Source: R-RK-3 sp963842775
Lineage (GTDB): Bacteria > Pseudomonadota > Alphaproteobacteria > Rhizobiales > Rhodomicrobiaceae
NCBI GenBank assembly: GCA_963842775.1
Contig: CAWJHQ010000015.1
Location: 1 to 64,000 of the forward strand
Length of the DNA stretch: 64,000 nucleotides
Direction of reading: 5' to 3'
Shown here: piece after piece, positions 44,784-54,800 of the stretch
Layout of the letters: the number at the start of each line of letters is the position of its first letter
Numbering within the stretch: position 1 is the first letter of the stretch
The notes under the pieces: model-generated
What the model was told of the DNA's origin: nothing
Database searches by the model: none
The model's input: only the letters and a program-made list of their open reading frames with translations
Translations under genes and position numbers: made by a program

Positions 44784-45704
44784 TCAGGCCATTGCCGGGC
44801 TGATCTCGGCCGAGGCGCTCGCGCCTTCTTCCGGTCGAATGCCGAGCAGGTGGCAGATCGCATAGACCAGGCTCGCCCGGTTCAGCGTGTAAAAATGGAA
44901 ATCGCGCACGCCCTGCTCCACCAGGCCGAGCACCTGTTCCGCCGCGACCGTCGCCGCCATCAGATGCGTCGTCTCGACGTCGTCGTCGAGCCCGTCGAAA
45001 CGCGCCGCCATCCGGGCAGGGATCGCCGCGCCGCATTGTCCGGCGAAGCGCGCCACTTGTGCGAAATTGTGCACCGGAATGATGCCCGGCACGATCGGAA
45101 CGTTAATGCCCGCGGCACGCACGGCATCGAGATAGCGGAAATAATGATCATTATCGAAGAAGAACTGGGTGATGGCGCGCGTCGCTCCGGCGTCGATCTT
45201 GGCCTTCAGCATGTCGATATCGGCGGCCATATCGGGCGAATTGGGATGCTTCTCCGGATAGGCGGCGACGGAAATCTCGAAATCGCCCAGCGCCTTGATG
45301 CCGCCGACGAGATCGGCCGAGTTCAAATAGCCGCCCGGATGCGGCGCATAGGGCTCCCCTGCCCCGCCCGCAGCATCGCCGCGCAGCGCCACGATGTGGC
45401 TCACGCCATCGGCCCGATAGTTGCGGATGACGTCGTCGACCTCGTCCCGCGTCGCGCCGACGCAAGTGAGATGGGCGGCCGGTCGCAGGCGCGTCTCGCG
45501 CAGCAGGCGCGCCACAGTCGCATGGGTGCGCTCACGCGTCGAGCCGCCCGCGCCGTAGGTCACGGAAACAAAGCTCGGCCGCAAAGGCGCGAGCCGCGTA
45601 ATGGCCTCCCAAAGGCTCGCCTCCATCTTCGCCGATTTGGGCGGGAAGAATTCGAACGAAACCTTGATGTCGCGAACTTGCTTGCCGGGCGCGTTTGCCG
45701 CCAT
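44784..45704 (-). CDS. metF: 5,10-methylenetetrahydrofolate reductase
   Basis: About 306 residues from the ATG that follows AAAGGCAGCGAC; an upstream ATG at 45719 is possible. Family text includes VSFEFFPPKSAKME, FVSVTYGAGGSTRERTH, HLTCVGATRDEVDD, ALRGDA and AITQFFFDNDHYFRYLD. It uses FAD to make methyl-THF for MetH. It lies between the ArsR-type regulator and metH1 with gaps of 55 and 35 bases, a clear operon. Confidence 0.95.
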   Translation of the reverse strand: MAANAPGKQVRDIKVSFEFFPPKSAKMEASLWEAITRLAPLRPSFVSVTYGAGGSTRERTHATVARLLRETRLRPAAHLTCVGATRDEVDDVIRNYRADGVSHIVALRGDAAGGAGEPYAPHPGGYLNSADLVGGIKALGDFEISVAAYPEKHPNSPDMAADIDMLKAKIDAGATRAITQFFFDNDHYFRYLDAVRAAGINVPIVPGIIPVHNFAQVARFAGQCGAAIPARMAARFDGLDDDVETTHLMAATVAAEQVLGLVEQGVRDFHFYTLNRASLVYAICHLLGIRPEEGASASAEISPAMA

Positions 45705-45759
45705 GTCGCTGCCTTTCATCCTTAGTTGTTCCCGCGCGATTTTTGCCGATCGCACTTGG

Positions 45760-46770
45760 CTAACTTCCCGAGAGCGCTTCCACCGCGCCATGCTGTTTTT
45801 GTGCCGGTTGCCCGGGTTTCACCGCGAGCCAGAGCGAAACCGTCAACTTATCCTCGGCGCCCTTCGCGGGCCGGATGGCCTCATAATGGCTGAAATCCAG
45901 CCCTTCCCGATCCAGCCAGCCTTCGACAAGCTCGCGTTCGAAGCCGAGCCGGCGGTGCGCATAATCAGCGCGCAGCGCCTCGATCCTATGCGGGGCGAAA
46001 TCGACGATCAGCAGACGTCCCGAAGGCTTCAGCAGCCGTCCCGCTTCCGCGACGGCACTGCCCGGCTCGTCGAGAAAATGCAGAACCTGGTGGATGACCA
46101 CCGCATCCGCCGCCGCATCATCAAGCGGCAGGCTGAAAATATCGCCAAGCCGCAGCTGTGCATTGCGAATGCCGCTCGCCGCCAGCCGCGCCCGCGCATG
46201 TGAAAGCATATCGCGGTTGACATCGAAACCCGCCGAGCGCTTCGCGCGCTTGGCAAACAGTTCCAGAATGCGCCCGGTCCCGGTGCCGAGATCGATCAGC
46301 AGATCGAACGGGCCGGGCCCAAGCGCCTTCAGCATCGCCGCTTCGACGGCGGCTTCCGGAGCGTGAAGCGCGCGTATTTCATCCCAGGCGGCGGCGTGGC
46401 TCTGAAAATAGGCTTGTGCCGCCATGCTCTTTTCCTGCTTCAGCGCCTCGGCACGCATCCGGTCACGGCCGATGATCGCGTCGGCGGTATCGACCCCGCC
46501 CAAAAGCTGCGTGACCAGCTGGGCGCCCGGACCACGTTCCGAAAAGCGGTAGAACACCGAGCTGCCTTCCTGGAAACGCTGGATCAGCCTCGCATCGGCC
46601 AGCAGCTTCAAATGGCGGCTGAGGCGGGGCTGGCTTTGCCCGAGAATCTGGGTCAGGTCCTTAACGTTGAATTCCCCATGCGCGAGCAAGGCAAGCAAGC
46701 GCAGCCGGGTCGTCTCACCAGCCGCCTTCAAAATCTCAACCATGTCAGCCGAACTGACCGTGCCCTGCAT
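45760..46770 (-). CDS. ArsR-family regulator fused to a SAM-methyltransferase-like domain (SahR-like)
   Basis: About 336 residues; a TTG two codons earlier (46776) has better RBS spacing to GAGGAG. Residues ~10-90 are a winged HTH (TTRLRLLALLAHGEFNVKDL, QSQPRLSRHLKLLADARLI). Residues ~150-260 form a class I methyltransferase fold (LLIDLGTGTGRILELFAKR, IHQVLHFLDEPGSAVAE). Regulators of this build that sense S-adenosylhomocysteine and control methionine-cycle genes (SahR) are known in Proteobacteria. The position at the head of metF-metH1 and a palindrome just before its start fit autoregulation. Effector identity is inference. Confidence 0.85.
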   Translation of the reverse strand: MQGTVSSADMVEILKAAGETTRLRLLALLAHGEFNVKDLTQILGQSQPRLSRHLKLLADARLIQRFQEGSSVFYRFSERGPGAQLVTQLLGGVDTADAIIGRDRMRAEALKQEKSMAAQAYFQSHAAAWDEIRALHAPEAAVEAAMLKALGPGPFDLLIDLGTGTGRILELFAKRAKRSAGFDVNRDMLSHARARLAASGIRNAQLRLGDIFSLPLDDAAADAVVIHQVLHFLDEPGSAVAEAGRLLKPSGRLLIVDFAPHRIEALRADYAHRRLGFERELVEGWLDREGLDFSHYEAIRPAKGAEDKLTVSLWLAVKPGQPAQKQHGAVEALSGS

Positions 46771-46787
46771 TGGCAATGCGGCTCCTC

Positions 46788-46807
46788 ATATAAACATATC
46801 TTTATAT
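46788..46807. promoter_or_regulatory. Palindromic operator of the methionine operon
   Basis: ATATAAACATATCTTTATAT is a 20-bp inverted repeat with nine of ten arm positions matching, 17 bases upstream of the ArsR-type regulator start. ArsR proteins bind AT-rich palindromes of this kind, so it is the likely autoregulatory site. Confidence 0.7.
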
Positions 46808-47002
46808 CCTTCTGAACTGCTTCAAAGTCAAGCCGCGGTATTTGAATGATTTCGTTAACGCCCCGTTAACCACGTGCGATTAGTGTCGCCACTTGGACAG
46901 CTCCGGGTTGTGCTGCTACTTTGTCCGCTCCGTCTTCCTCGGTTCGGACGGGCAGCATGGAACCGGTCGTATTTGCCTCAGTTGCGTTGTGGGTTCGCGT
47001 TC

Positions 47003-48109
47003 ATGATCGTGTCGAAAGCGTCGATTTCTGCCCTCCTCGACACCGTCATCGAGGGCGACAGCCTGGAATTGCTGCGGACCATTCCAAGCTCTTCTGTAGA
47101 CCTCGTCTTCGCCGACCCTCCCTATAATCTTCAGCTCACCCAGGATCTGCTTCGACCAAACAACACCAAGGTCGACGGCGTGCATCAGGACTGGGACAAA
47201 TTCGGCAGCTTCGCTTCTTACGATCAGTTTTGCCGTACCTGGCTGGCGGAATGCCGCCGCATCCTGAAGCCCGACGGCGCCATCTGGGTAATCGGCAGCT
47301 ATCACAATATTTTCCGCCTCGGCTGCGCGCTGCAGGATCTTGGTTTCTGGCTGCTGAATGACATCATCTGGCGCAAGACCAACCCGATGCCGAATTTTCG
47401 CGGCCGGCGCTTCACCAATGCGCATGAGACGCTCATCTGGGCGGCGCGTGAGGAAGCCTCGCGCTATGCATTCAATTACGAGGCGCTGAAGGCCTTCAAT
47501 GACGATGTGCAGATGCGCTCCGACTGGCTGTTGCCGATCTGCAGCGGCCCCGAACGGCTGAAGGACGATGGAGGGCGCAAGGCGCATCCAACGCAAAAGC
47601 CGGAGGCCCTGCTCTATCGTGTCATTCTGGCAACGACGCAGACGGGGGACGTCGTGCTCGACCCATTCTTCGGCACCGGCACGACAGGCGCGGCGGCAAA
47701 ACGCCTTGGCCGCCGTTTCATCGGGCTGGAACAGGATCCGGACTATGTCCGCGCCGCCCGCGAGCGACTGGACGCCGTTACTCCGCTAGGTGCGGAGGAC
47801 CTCAAATTCCTGCGCGGCAAACGCGGCGAGGCCCGCGTTCCGTTCGGCACATTGATCGATTTGGGGATGATTCGGCCTGGCGCGACGCTGTACGACGCTC
47901 ATGCGACCTTGAAGGCCCAGGTGCGCGCCGACGGCACACTGGCGCTGGCCGGTGAACAAGGCTCAATTCATAAAATGGGAGCCCGGGTTCAGGGACGGCC
48001 GGCCTGCAACGGCTGGACCTTCTGGCACGTCAAAACCGATGGAGGTCTGCAACCCATCGACGTGCTGCGCGACGAAGCCCGCAAGCAGCTCGGGTTGGCT
48101 CTGCTCTAG
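47003..48109 (+). CDS. ccrM: Cell-cycle DNA adenine methyltransferase (GANTC-type)
   Basis: A 368-residue beta-class methylase. I start at ATG 47003 because the protein then begins as the family does (SISALLDTVIEGDSLELLRT). Motif IV is DLVFADPPYNLQL (DPPY at 38-41), motif I is LDPFFGTGTTGAAAKRLG, and HPTQKPEALLYRV is motif X. The C-terminal ~80 residues (DLGMIRPGATLYDAHATLKA, NGWTFWHVKTDGG) are the CcrM-specific DNA-recognition domain. It methylates GANTC in Alphaproteobacteria and times replication-linked transcription. No restriction partner is present. Confidence 0.95.
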   Translation: MIVSKASISALLDTVIEGDSLELLRTIPSSSVDLVFADPPYNLQLTQDLLRPNNTKVDGVHQDWDKFGSFASYDQFCRTWLAECRRILKPDGAIWVIGSYHNIFRLGCALQDLGFWLLNDIIWRKTNPMPNFRGRRFTNAHETLIWAAREEASRYAFNYEALKAFNDDVQMRSDWLLPICSGPERLKDDGGRKAHPTQKPEALLYRVILATTQTGDVVLDPFFGTGTTGAAAKRLGRRFIGLEQDPDYVRAARERLDAVTPLGAEDLKFLRGKRGEARVPFGTLIDLGMIRPGATLYDAHATLKAQVRADGTLALAGEQGSIHKMGARVQGRPACNGWTFWHVKTDGGLQPIDVLRDEARKQLGLALL

Positions 48110-48144
48110 GCGAGCAGAGCACCGATCATGCATAGAACGCGCAA

Positions 48145-48408
48145 TTATTCAGATGCAGCGCCGACGGCGGCGTGCGCATCGCCAAAGGGACGCGCATGGC
48201 GCATATTGACCGCATTGTAAGCACCGCAGTGCGAACACACAAGATAGCGCTCCAGGCCCTTAGTATGGCCCCAGCCATATTCGACATCGCGAACTTGAAG
48301 GGCAGGTTTACCGCAATCCGGGCAACCGACTTTATTGGTCGAATTCAGCACCAGATTTTCGGCGGCGGCGACCCATTCAGTCAAATTCTTGCTTCTCGCT
48401 GCGCTCAT
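48145..48408 (-). CDS. Small zinc-ribbon protein
   Basis: An 87-residue protein with an excellent RBS (GGAGGAATAAG). Two CxxC pairs, VGCPDCGKPAL and LVCSHCGAYN, form a zinc ribbon. No catalytic motif; a nucleic-acid or protein-binding role is possible. Convergent with ccrM. Confidence 0.7.
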   Translation of the reverse strand: MSAARSKNLTEWVAAAENLVLNSTNKVGCPDCGKPALQVRDVEYGWGHTKGLERYLVCSHCGAYNAVNMRHARPFGDAHAAVGAASE

Positions 48409-48717
48409 CTTATTCCTCCATTCGCAGGATTTTTTCTTTTTTTGTTATCACAAAAAACAGAACACCGGTTGCGCGTGCCCCCTGAACACCCGCTATAGAT
48501 GCACTATTACCATTAGGAAAACGATAAAGGCGATCCCGTAATTGGAATTGCCCTTACCACACACAGCATATCACCAAATGATCAGCAAAACTGTGGCATA
48601 AATGCTAAAAGCTGGGGCAAAACTGCCACCAAATGGTCACGTGTGCAGAATAGATCCCGGCTACGCGAACTCTCGACCGTGCTTGACAGTAACGAGTCGG
48701 GCGCCCTTATTGGGATC
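48409..48717. promoter_or_regulatory. Upstream region of rnpB and of the zinc-ribbon gene
   Basis: About 310 bases, AT-rich with a T-run near 48431-48442. No gene. It should contain the rnpB promoter; CTTGACAG at about 48682 resembles a -35 element. Confidence 0.45.
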
Positions 48718-49108
<391 letters not shown>

Positions 49109-49126
49109 AGTTTCTTGCTCGCGCGG

Positions 49127-49152
49127 GCCATTTTGCGTTCATCAGAAATGGC
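49127..49152. terminator. Possible hairpin between rnpB and the pilus operon
   Basis: GCCATTT pairs with AAATGGC around a 12-base loop between the convergent rnpB and pilus genes. It is short and has no T-run, so it is a weak candidate. Confidence 0.3.
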
Positions 49153-49171
49153 GTGACGGCGATCGCCGGAG

Positions 49172-50047
49172 CTAGATCACCGGCCTGATCTCGATCGTCA
49201 CTTCATCGCGATAGAGTCCCGCCCGCTTGTTCAGAATGTCGCCGATCGTGAACTCGATATCGAATTGGCTTCCGGCGAGGCCCGTGCCGGCGAACGGCCC
49301 AACCGTGTCCGGTAGTTTCAGCGTCTTGCCGTCCAGCACTATCACATAGGGTACACGGGAACCCTCGTAGGGCGGCGCCATCGCCAGGACTCCGCCGTTT
49401 CGCGAAAGCACATCAAGCTGAAATCGCTGATTGCTGCGCGTCTCGATCCGGACCTGCTTCCGCGCGCCCTCGGCAAGTTCGCCGAAATCGATCGTTTTCC
49501 TCACGCCCGCGCCCGCAATGTTGATGCTCAGATGCGCTGTCACAGCAACCGACAACCGTAGCGTCCGCGGCTGGAGCTGCTCTGCGGTCTCCGGTGGCCG
49601 CACCTCTGGCGCCGCGTGCAGTTTGGCCTCGAATGTATAGATGTAGTCGCCCGGAGGCAGCATCTGCCCTGCCGGGATCGCCAGAACCAGCGCGAAATCG
49701 TAGCTTTCATTCGGCGCCAGCCGCCGGCTTGCGAGCCAGGTCGGGCTAGTCAGGCTTGTCGCCCCGGTGCTGGACCAAGCTCCATCGCGGCCACGGAGAT
49801 CGAAATTCAGCGCGGCGGCTTCGGCGCCCGAGGCCAGGCGCTCGACGCCAAACCAGAATATGCACTCGGTCTCGCCTGTATTCTGAACCGTCAGCGAAAA
49901 TTCCTTCGATGCATCCAAAGCCTGGAATGGAGCATAGGTCGCGTCGATATTGGCGGCGCCGGACAGCCGTCCGGAACAGGCGCTTGCCGCGTTCGCAGTT
50001 ACGATTGCCGCGAAGGTGGCTGCCAAGAGCGCCAGCACCGGCCTCAT
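49172..50047 (-). CDS. Chaperone-usher pilus tip subunit (spore-coat-U-like)
   Basis: About 291 residues with a signal peptide (LALLAATFAAIVTANAASA). The mature protein has two beta-rich parts; the second ends FDIEFTIGDILNKRAGLYRDEVTIEI, the donor-strand-type end of SCPU pilins. Its length and position, last in the operon after the usher, match the two-domain tip adhesin of Csu-type archaic pili. The ATG overlaps the usher stop (ATGA). Confidence 0.82.
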   Translation of the reverse strand: MRPVLALLAATFAAIVTANAASACSGRLSGAANIDATYAPFQALDASKEFSLTVQNTGETECIFWFGVERLASGAEAAALNFDLRGRDGAWSSTGATSLTSPTWLASRRLAPNESYDFALVLAIPAGQMLPPGDYIYTFEAKLHAAPEVRPPETAEQLQPRTLRLSVAVTAHLSINIAGAGVRKTIDFGELAEGARKQVRIETRSNQRFQLDVLSRNGGVLAMAPPYEGSRVPYVIVLDGKTLKLPDTVGPFAGTGLAGSQFDIEFTIGDILNKRAGLYRDEVTIEIRPVI

Positions 50048-52596
50048 CCGCCGGCTCCGCCAACTGGCCGCAGCACTTCGGCCCGATACATGCCGACGGT
50101 TTGCTCGGGTACGCGCAGCAAATAGCGTGTTCCCGGTTCCGTCGCCATCTCGATGTCCCACTCCCCCGGCGCCAGGCCTTGCGCGCTGAAGCGGCCGTCG
50201 CGATTGGTGAATATTTCCACTTTTTTCGCCGCCCTGCCCTTCTCGATCGCGGTGCCCGTCACCAGCGCCAGCGGCGCACCCTCGCGATCCTGCAGCGTGC
50301 CGAGCGCGGTCACCGTATAGTCGGAGCCGACCTTCAGCGCATAGCCGGATTTAAGCCTCGGCTGCAGATCGAATACCCCGTCGCCAAGGTCATAGCCCGG
50401 CGGCAGATCGGCGACATCGTATTCCACGCGGTTCAGCGTATAGGACGAAACGCTTGGCAGCAGCGCCGGCCCGAGGAAATCGGTTTGCGCCTGGTAGCCG
50501 CTCGCCCCCTTGCCGACGCTGATCCTGTTGTCATCGAGGCCACCATGCGGCGAAACGATCGCAAATCCATTCGACACCGGACGGCCCACCGCGACATGGC
50601 CATCTGCCACCGCAATGGCGGTTTCCAGCCGCAGCGATGTGCGCTGGTCGCGGACGTCGCCTTCAAGGCCGAGAAAGCGGGAATCCTGCGAAACCGACAC
50701 ATTGGCGCGGTTGCCGGTGTAGTGCGCGGCAGCGTTCAGCGACATGTCCTCGCCGCTCCCATCGCCGGAGAAATCGCCGTCCCCTTGTTCGTGGGTGATG
50801 TCGACGCTGGTCTGCCAGGCGCCGATCCCCTGGCCATATTCGCGGCTGGCGGAGAGCGTCGAGCGCTGATCGCGCGTATCCTGCATCACGGATATGCCAG
50901 AGTGATCATCGGGCCGGTATTGCACACGCAGCGAGACGCTCAGATCGTCCGCCTCGCCCTCATGGACATGATAGCCGGCGGCCACACCCATCGACAGAGC
51001 GCGGCCGAAGGGACGGCTGAAGCTGAGATCGGCGCCATAGCTGTCCTCACCATAGAAATCTCCGAAACCATAGCCGGCGGACAGCGAAGCGGCGACGTTC
51101 AGAGGAAGCTGCGTGCCGTAGCTCGCCGATAATGCCAGCCAGTCGGTGTAAGCGGCCCCGTTCGTATCCGGCAGCGTGAAATCGGGCGTGCGCAGCTTTG
51201 CCGAGAGGCGGAAGCGGTGCCGCCGGCCAGAGAAATCCTCGACATTCGACAGCGAATAGTCGCCATTGAACGCAGCGCCCCAACCGCCGTCCTGCTGCAT
51301 GCTCGCCGCCGCCTCCAGCGCAAACAGTCCCGCGCTGCCGCCGAGCAGCACGCCCGCTCCGCTCATCACCGTCTCACCGTCGCCTTGCATATGCGCTTCG
51401 CCGGTCAGGCTTTCGGACAGGCCGCGCCGGTAAAAGCCGCTGATGAACGGCCGTTCCGTTTCATAGCCCGGTTCGCCACCCTCGAAGTCTGTCAGCACCC
51501 CGGCGGCAAACGTCCATTCAGAGAGGCCGATCGGCAGCAGCGTGCTGTCGGAAAACAGCGAAAATTCCAGCTTTTCGGTATGGCCGACATCGTCCTCGAT
51601 CAGCAGCACCAGGTCATTGGATCCGGCGCTGACGGGCAAGTCGCTGAGATTATAGTCGCCAGGATCGAGCCGCAGCTTGCGGACACTCAATCCGTTGACG
51701 ACGACATCGACATTGGACGGGCGCTCCAGCCGGAACGTCCGGCGGCTGGTGGAGCGCGTATTGCGGCCCGGCTGCAGTTTAGACACCGACCGCTCCAGCG
51801 ACACGCCAAGAATGTCCGGCGTCGTCTGGAAGCTGGTGCCAAGCGTGTAGATATCGCCGGCGGTCGCCCGGATCGCCTCATCCTCGAAATCGCGAATGAG
51901 ACGGGTGCCGCGCCGTTTGAACCCCGCGCCGCCCTGGCCGAAAAAGGAGGCGTCATCGGGTTCGTAGGTGCCTTCCGCTTCGAGGACCAAATCCTTCCAG
52001 CGGACCGCGCCTTCGAGATCGAGCCGCGGCGCCTTCAGCCCTGCGTCGCCCGAGCCGGAATAGCCGACATAATCGGCGCCGGAGCGAAGGTTCAGAAAGG
52101 CGGCGAAGTCGGCAGGGTCGACGCGGTTGGGACTGTCCACTTGCTGCTCGCGCGTATGGACGCTGATATTGCCCTCGACCTTCTGCGCGACGGTCGGCTC
52201 GAAGAGCAATTGGACGGCGGCGGCATCGAAAGAAAAGGCGAAACCGTCCTGCTTCAGGCGCGCTATATCGATATAATTCTCTCCCGTGCTACCGCCGATT
52301 TGCTTGAGACGCTGCGTCACTTCAGGGCGCAGCAATGGCGACACGAGACGCAGCAATTCGGCCATCGGCGCCAGCACCGCCTGCTCGGGGGTAATCCTGA
52401 TCGCCAGATCGCCGAGATAGAATTTCCGGTAATGAAGCGGGACGACCATTTCCAGAATCCGGCCTGTCGGGTTGATGGACGGGACACCGGGCTGGGCCGC
52501 CCGCACCGTGTCCGGCCCCACCGCGCCGACCAGCGATAGGCTGAGCGCCAGGAGAACAGCGCGGCGCCGTAGCCTTATCGAAAATCCGGCGACCAT
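50044..52596 (-). CDS. Outer-membrane usher of an archaic chaperone-usher pilus
   Basis: About 850 residues from the ATG before a signal peptide (RAVLLALSLSLVGAVGPDTVRA). The protein is a long series of amphipathic beta strands, typical of the 24-strand pore, with a plug region and C-terminal domains (LVTGTAIEKGRAAKKVEIFT, NRDGRFSAQGLAPGEWDIEM). It should assemble and export the pilus subunits. It lies between the chaperone and the tip gene. Confidence 0.92.
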   Translation of the reverse strand: MVAGFSIRLRRRAVLLALSLSLVGAVGPDTVRAAQPGVPSINPTGRILEMVVPLHYRKFYLGDLAIRITPEQAVLAPMAELLRLVSPLLRPEVTQRLKQIGGSTGENYIDIARLKQDGFAFSFDAAAVQLLFEPTVAQKVEGNISVHTREQQVDSPNRVDPADFAAFLNLRSGADYVGYSGSGDAGLKAPRLDLEGAVRWKDLVLEAEGTYEPDDASFFGQGGAGFKRRGTRLIRDFEDEAIRATAGDIYTLGTSFQTTPDILGVSLERSVSKLQPGRNTRSTSRRTFRLERPSNVDVVVNGLSVRKLRLDPGDYNLSDLPVSAGSNDLVLLIEDDVGHTEKLEFSLFSDSTLLPIGLSEWTFAAGVLTDFEGGEPGYETERPFISGFYRRGLSESLTGEAHMQGDGETVMSGAGVLLGGSAGLFALEAAASMQQDGGWGAAFNGDYSLSNVEDFSGRRHRFRLSAKLRTPDFTLPDTNGAAYTDWLALSASYGTQLPLNVAASLSAGYGFGDFYGEDSYGADLSFSRPFGRALSMGVAAGYHVHEGEADDLSVSLRVQYRPDDHSGISVMQDTRDQRSTLSASREYGQGIGAWQTSVDITHEQGDGDFSGDGSGEDMSLNAAAHYTGNRANVSVSQDSRFLGLEGDVRDQRTSLRLETAIAVADGHVAVGRPVSNGFAIVSPHGGLDDNRISVGKGASGYQAQTDFLGPALLPSVSSYTLNRVEYDVADLPPGYDLGDGVFDLQPRLKSGYALKVGSDYTVTALGTLQDREGAPLALVTGTAIEKGRAAKKVEIFTNRDGRFSAQGLAPGEWDIEMATEPGTRYLLRVPEQTVGMYRAEVLRPVGGAGG

Positions 52597-52765
52597 CTGG
52601 TCTGGCGACCCCTTTATGCAAACAATGCAAGACGACCGGCACACGCAAGCGCACCCTCAGGCAAGGCGTGTGGGCCACGAGGCGGCGAGTCAGCTACCGA
52701 ATGGCCAGCGCGTGCGCCTATCGACCAAAACGGAGGCGACGCGCCGCAGCTTGGAGACAGCAGCG

Positions 52766-53518
52766 CTAGCGGATGCTGGGGTCGTATTTGACTGTGGCCT
52801 TGATGGCGGAAACGCCGGCCGGCACCTCGATCGGCAGAATGAAGCGGCGTTCCTTGCCGGGCTGGACGATGCCCAGGCCGACCTGTTGACCGACGGCCGC
52901 GGATGTCATCTGGGCCGACCATCCGCCGCCGGAGAGATCAATCACCGACTGCCGGAGATAGGCATGCTTGCTGCCGGGGTTCTTGACCGTCAGCGCCGCG
53001 AGCCGTTTGCCGTCCTTGCCGACCACCGGCGCGGCGCCCATGACCAGGATATCGGATTTGCCCTGCGGCGGCGCGACGTTGACCGTCACCCCGAAGGTCA
53101 TGACGATCTGGATGCCGCTTTGCTCCTTGGACAGCTTGACAGGCACTTGCGAGACGTCGAAGCGATAGCTGCGGCTCTTGGCGAGATCGGGCTCGCCGAC
53201 CCATTGCACCCGGAACACCTGACTGGCGCCCGGCGCGATGATCGCCTGAGGCGGGTAGATGAGGAATTCCTTCCCCGCCCGCTCGCTGCTCTGCTCGCCA
53301 TTGGGGCCGAATTCAATGCGCGAGACCGCGATCTCGACCGGAAGCGGTGCGGCGCTGTTATTGTTGACCTTGAAGGATTGCTGCGCCCCCTTGCCGGCGC
53401 TTGCAATGTCGACGAGCAAGGGTTCGACGGACATTGCCGAGACGGTGGAAATCGACAGGAGGGACATCGCCAAAGCGGCGGCTACTGCGGATTTGATCGT
53501 GCTGAAGCTGGAAATCAT
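52766..53518 (-). CDS. Periplasmic pilus chaperone
   Basis: A 250-residue PapD-like chaperone with a signal peptide (SAVAAALAMSLLSISTVSA). Two Ig-like domains: SAAPLPVEIAVSRIEF with the FGPNGEQ loop, and the G1-type strand with YPPQAIIAPGASQVFRVQW. The shape fits the archaic (FGL/Csu-type) class. It delivers subunits to the usher. Confidence 0.92.
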   Translation of the reverse strand: MISSFSTIKSAVAAALAMSLLSISTVSAMSVEPLLVDIASAGKGAQQSFKVNNNSAAPLPVEIAVSRIEFGPNGEQSSERAGKEFLIYPPQAIIAPGASQVFRVQWVGEPDLAKSRSYRFDVSQVPVKLSKEQSGIQIVMTFGVTVNVAPPQGKSDILVMGAAPVVGKDGKRLAALTVKNPGSKHAYLRQSVIDLSGGGWSAQMTSAAVGQQVGLGIVQPGKERRFILPIEVPAGVSAIKATVKYDPSIR

Positions 53519-53598
53519 GACGGGGCTCGCAAACGGCGAATGAAGACTGCGCCAGGTGGAGATTTGGGCAGGCCGACGCGACCTGCCCGGCGGTGGGA

Positions 53599-54136
53599 CT
53601 AAGTCGTCGGCTGGACAGTTACGACCAGGGCATCAGTATATGTGTCCGCCACAAATGGACCAGAGCCGGCGGGGACATGGATATTGATGACAAAATCCCC
53701 GCGCATGGCGCCTATATGCGCAGTTTCATCATCGATCGAGTCAAGGGCGACGATGTCTACTCCACCCCATGTTACCGCCACATCGTATTCGATTTCCTGC
53801 TTAAATCCTGGGGCGGTTTGTTCGGGAGCATCGACCATCAATCCGTCTCTCTTGAGCCGCACGGTCGTGTTGTTACCGTTGCAGAACACGTTCGCAAAAG
53901 TCAGCGATGCCGTTTGCTCTGCAATGTTTTCTGCACCAACGTTTACCGAGAGCGAAGACGAAGCCGCACCGACATTAATAAACGATGGAGTATTCGTGAG
54001 CACCGCTCCAGCAAAGGAACACACATGTGGCGCCGTGGCGCTAAGAGTAGACTATGTGCTGAAAACTATCGGCGCCTGCGCCGGTTGCGGTGAAGAGCGC
54101 GGCAGCCGCGGCCGCAGTAAAGTACAGTTTACGCAT
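53599..54136 (-). CDS. Major pilin-like subunit (frameshifted)
   Basis: About 178 residues. The first frame encodes a signal peptide (KLYFTAAAAAALFTATGAGA) and QHIVYS; an extra T in TCTT near 54050 causes a stop. Removing it continues SATAPHVCSFAGAVLTNTPS to the end, QPTT. Cysteines (VCSF, NVFCNG) fit an SCPU disulfide. RBS AGGGGAATATCG. It is the gene just before the chaperone, where the structural subunit usually lies. Confidence 0.75.
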
Positions 54137-54242
54137 AACGATATTCCCCTCATTATTTGTATTGATTGTTACACACATTGACAGCGTCGATCGTCGGTCG
54201 TTCACCTCCTTGCTTGAGCCATTCACCCCAGGATTTCAGACG

Positions 54243-54800
54243 CTAATATTTCGCGGCGACGCTGATCCGCAGATCGTCGGAATATTGTCCCGCGAGCAGC
54301 GGGCCGCCAACAGGGTCCCAACTCACCGTCAGGGCCGCTGTCTTTCCCATGGACGTTGTCTCGCCGGATTCCGCCTCGCATCCCGCGCCCTGGCCAGAAG
54401 CGCCGGCCAGTTGGGCGCTGTCGCAGCTCTTGCGCAGCGTACCGCCGTCGTCGGTCGGAATGGTCAGCTGCACCTGATAGGGGAAGCGGCCGAGCAGCCC
54501 GGCTGCACCGGCAGTCCCGCTCTGGCCGCGCATCTCCCCATTCGTCGACGACATGGCGTAGGTGAAGGGCGTGTTGCAATTGACCGTGAAAGCCAGCGCG
54601 CGCTCCTGTCGCGCCCCGGCCGCGCCGAGCGAGCCGAAATCCAATCGGCCGTCAGCGCCTGACAGGCCGCATTTCGGCGCGATTTGACCTTGCAGCTCGA
54701 TGGACACCCGGTTCCCATCCGCCGCAACATCACCGGCGAATGGGGGCATCGCAAGAAAAAGAGCGAAAAACCAGCGAATGGAAATTCGTAAAACACACAT
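54243..54800 (-). CDS. Minor pilin, spore-coat-U-like
   Basis: A 185-residue exported protein: hydrophobic N-terminus (WFFALFLAMPPFAGDVAA), then ELQGQIAPKCGLSG, DFGSLG, FTVNCNTPFTYAMSS, and the end LLAGQYSDDLRISVAAKY. This is the general SCPU pilin plan with two cysteines. It is first in the operon. Confidence 0.82.
   Translation of the reverse strand: MCVLRISIRWFFALFLAMPPFAGDVAADGNRVSIELQGQIAPKCGLSGADGRLDFGSLGAAGARQERALAFTVNCNTPFTYAMSSTNGEMRGQSGTAGAAGLLGRFPYQVQLTIPTDDGGTLRKSCDSAQLAGASGQGAGCEAESGETTSMGKTAALTVSWDPVGGPLLAGQYSDDLRISVAAKY

Noticed and set aside
46874..47002. N-terminal extension of CcrM
   Set aside because: The extra 43 residues are Arg/Leu-rich, unlike the family, and family homology begins right at ATG 47003.
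51217..52539. 440-codon forward frame opposite the usher
   Set aside because: Shadow frame with no motif; the usher and operon context are clear.
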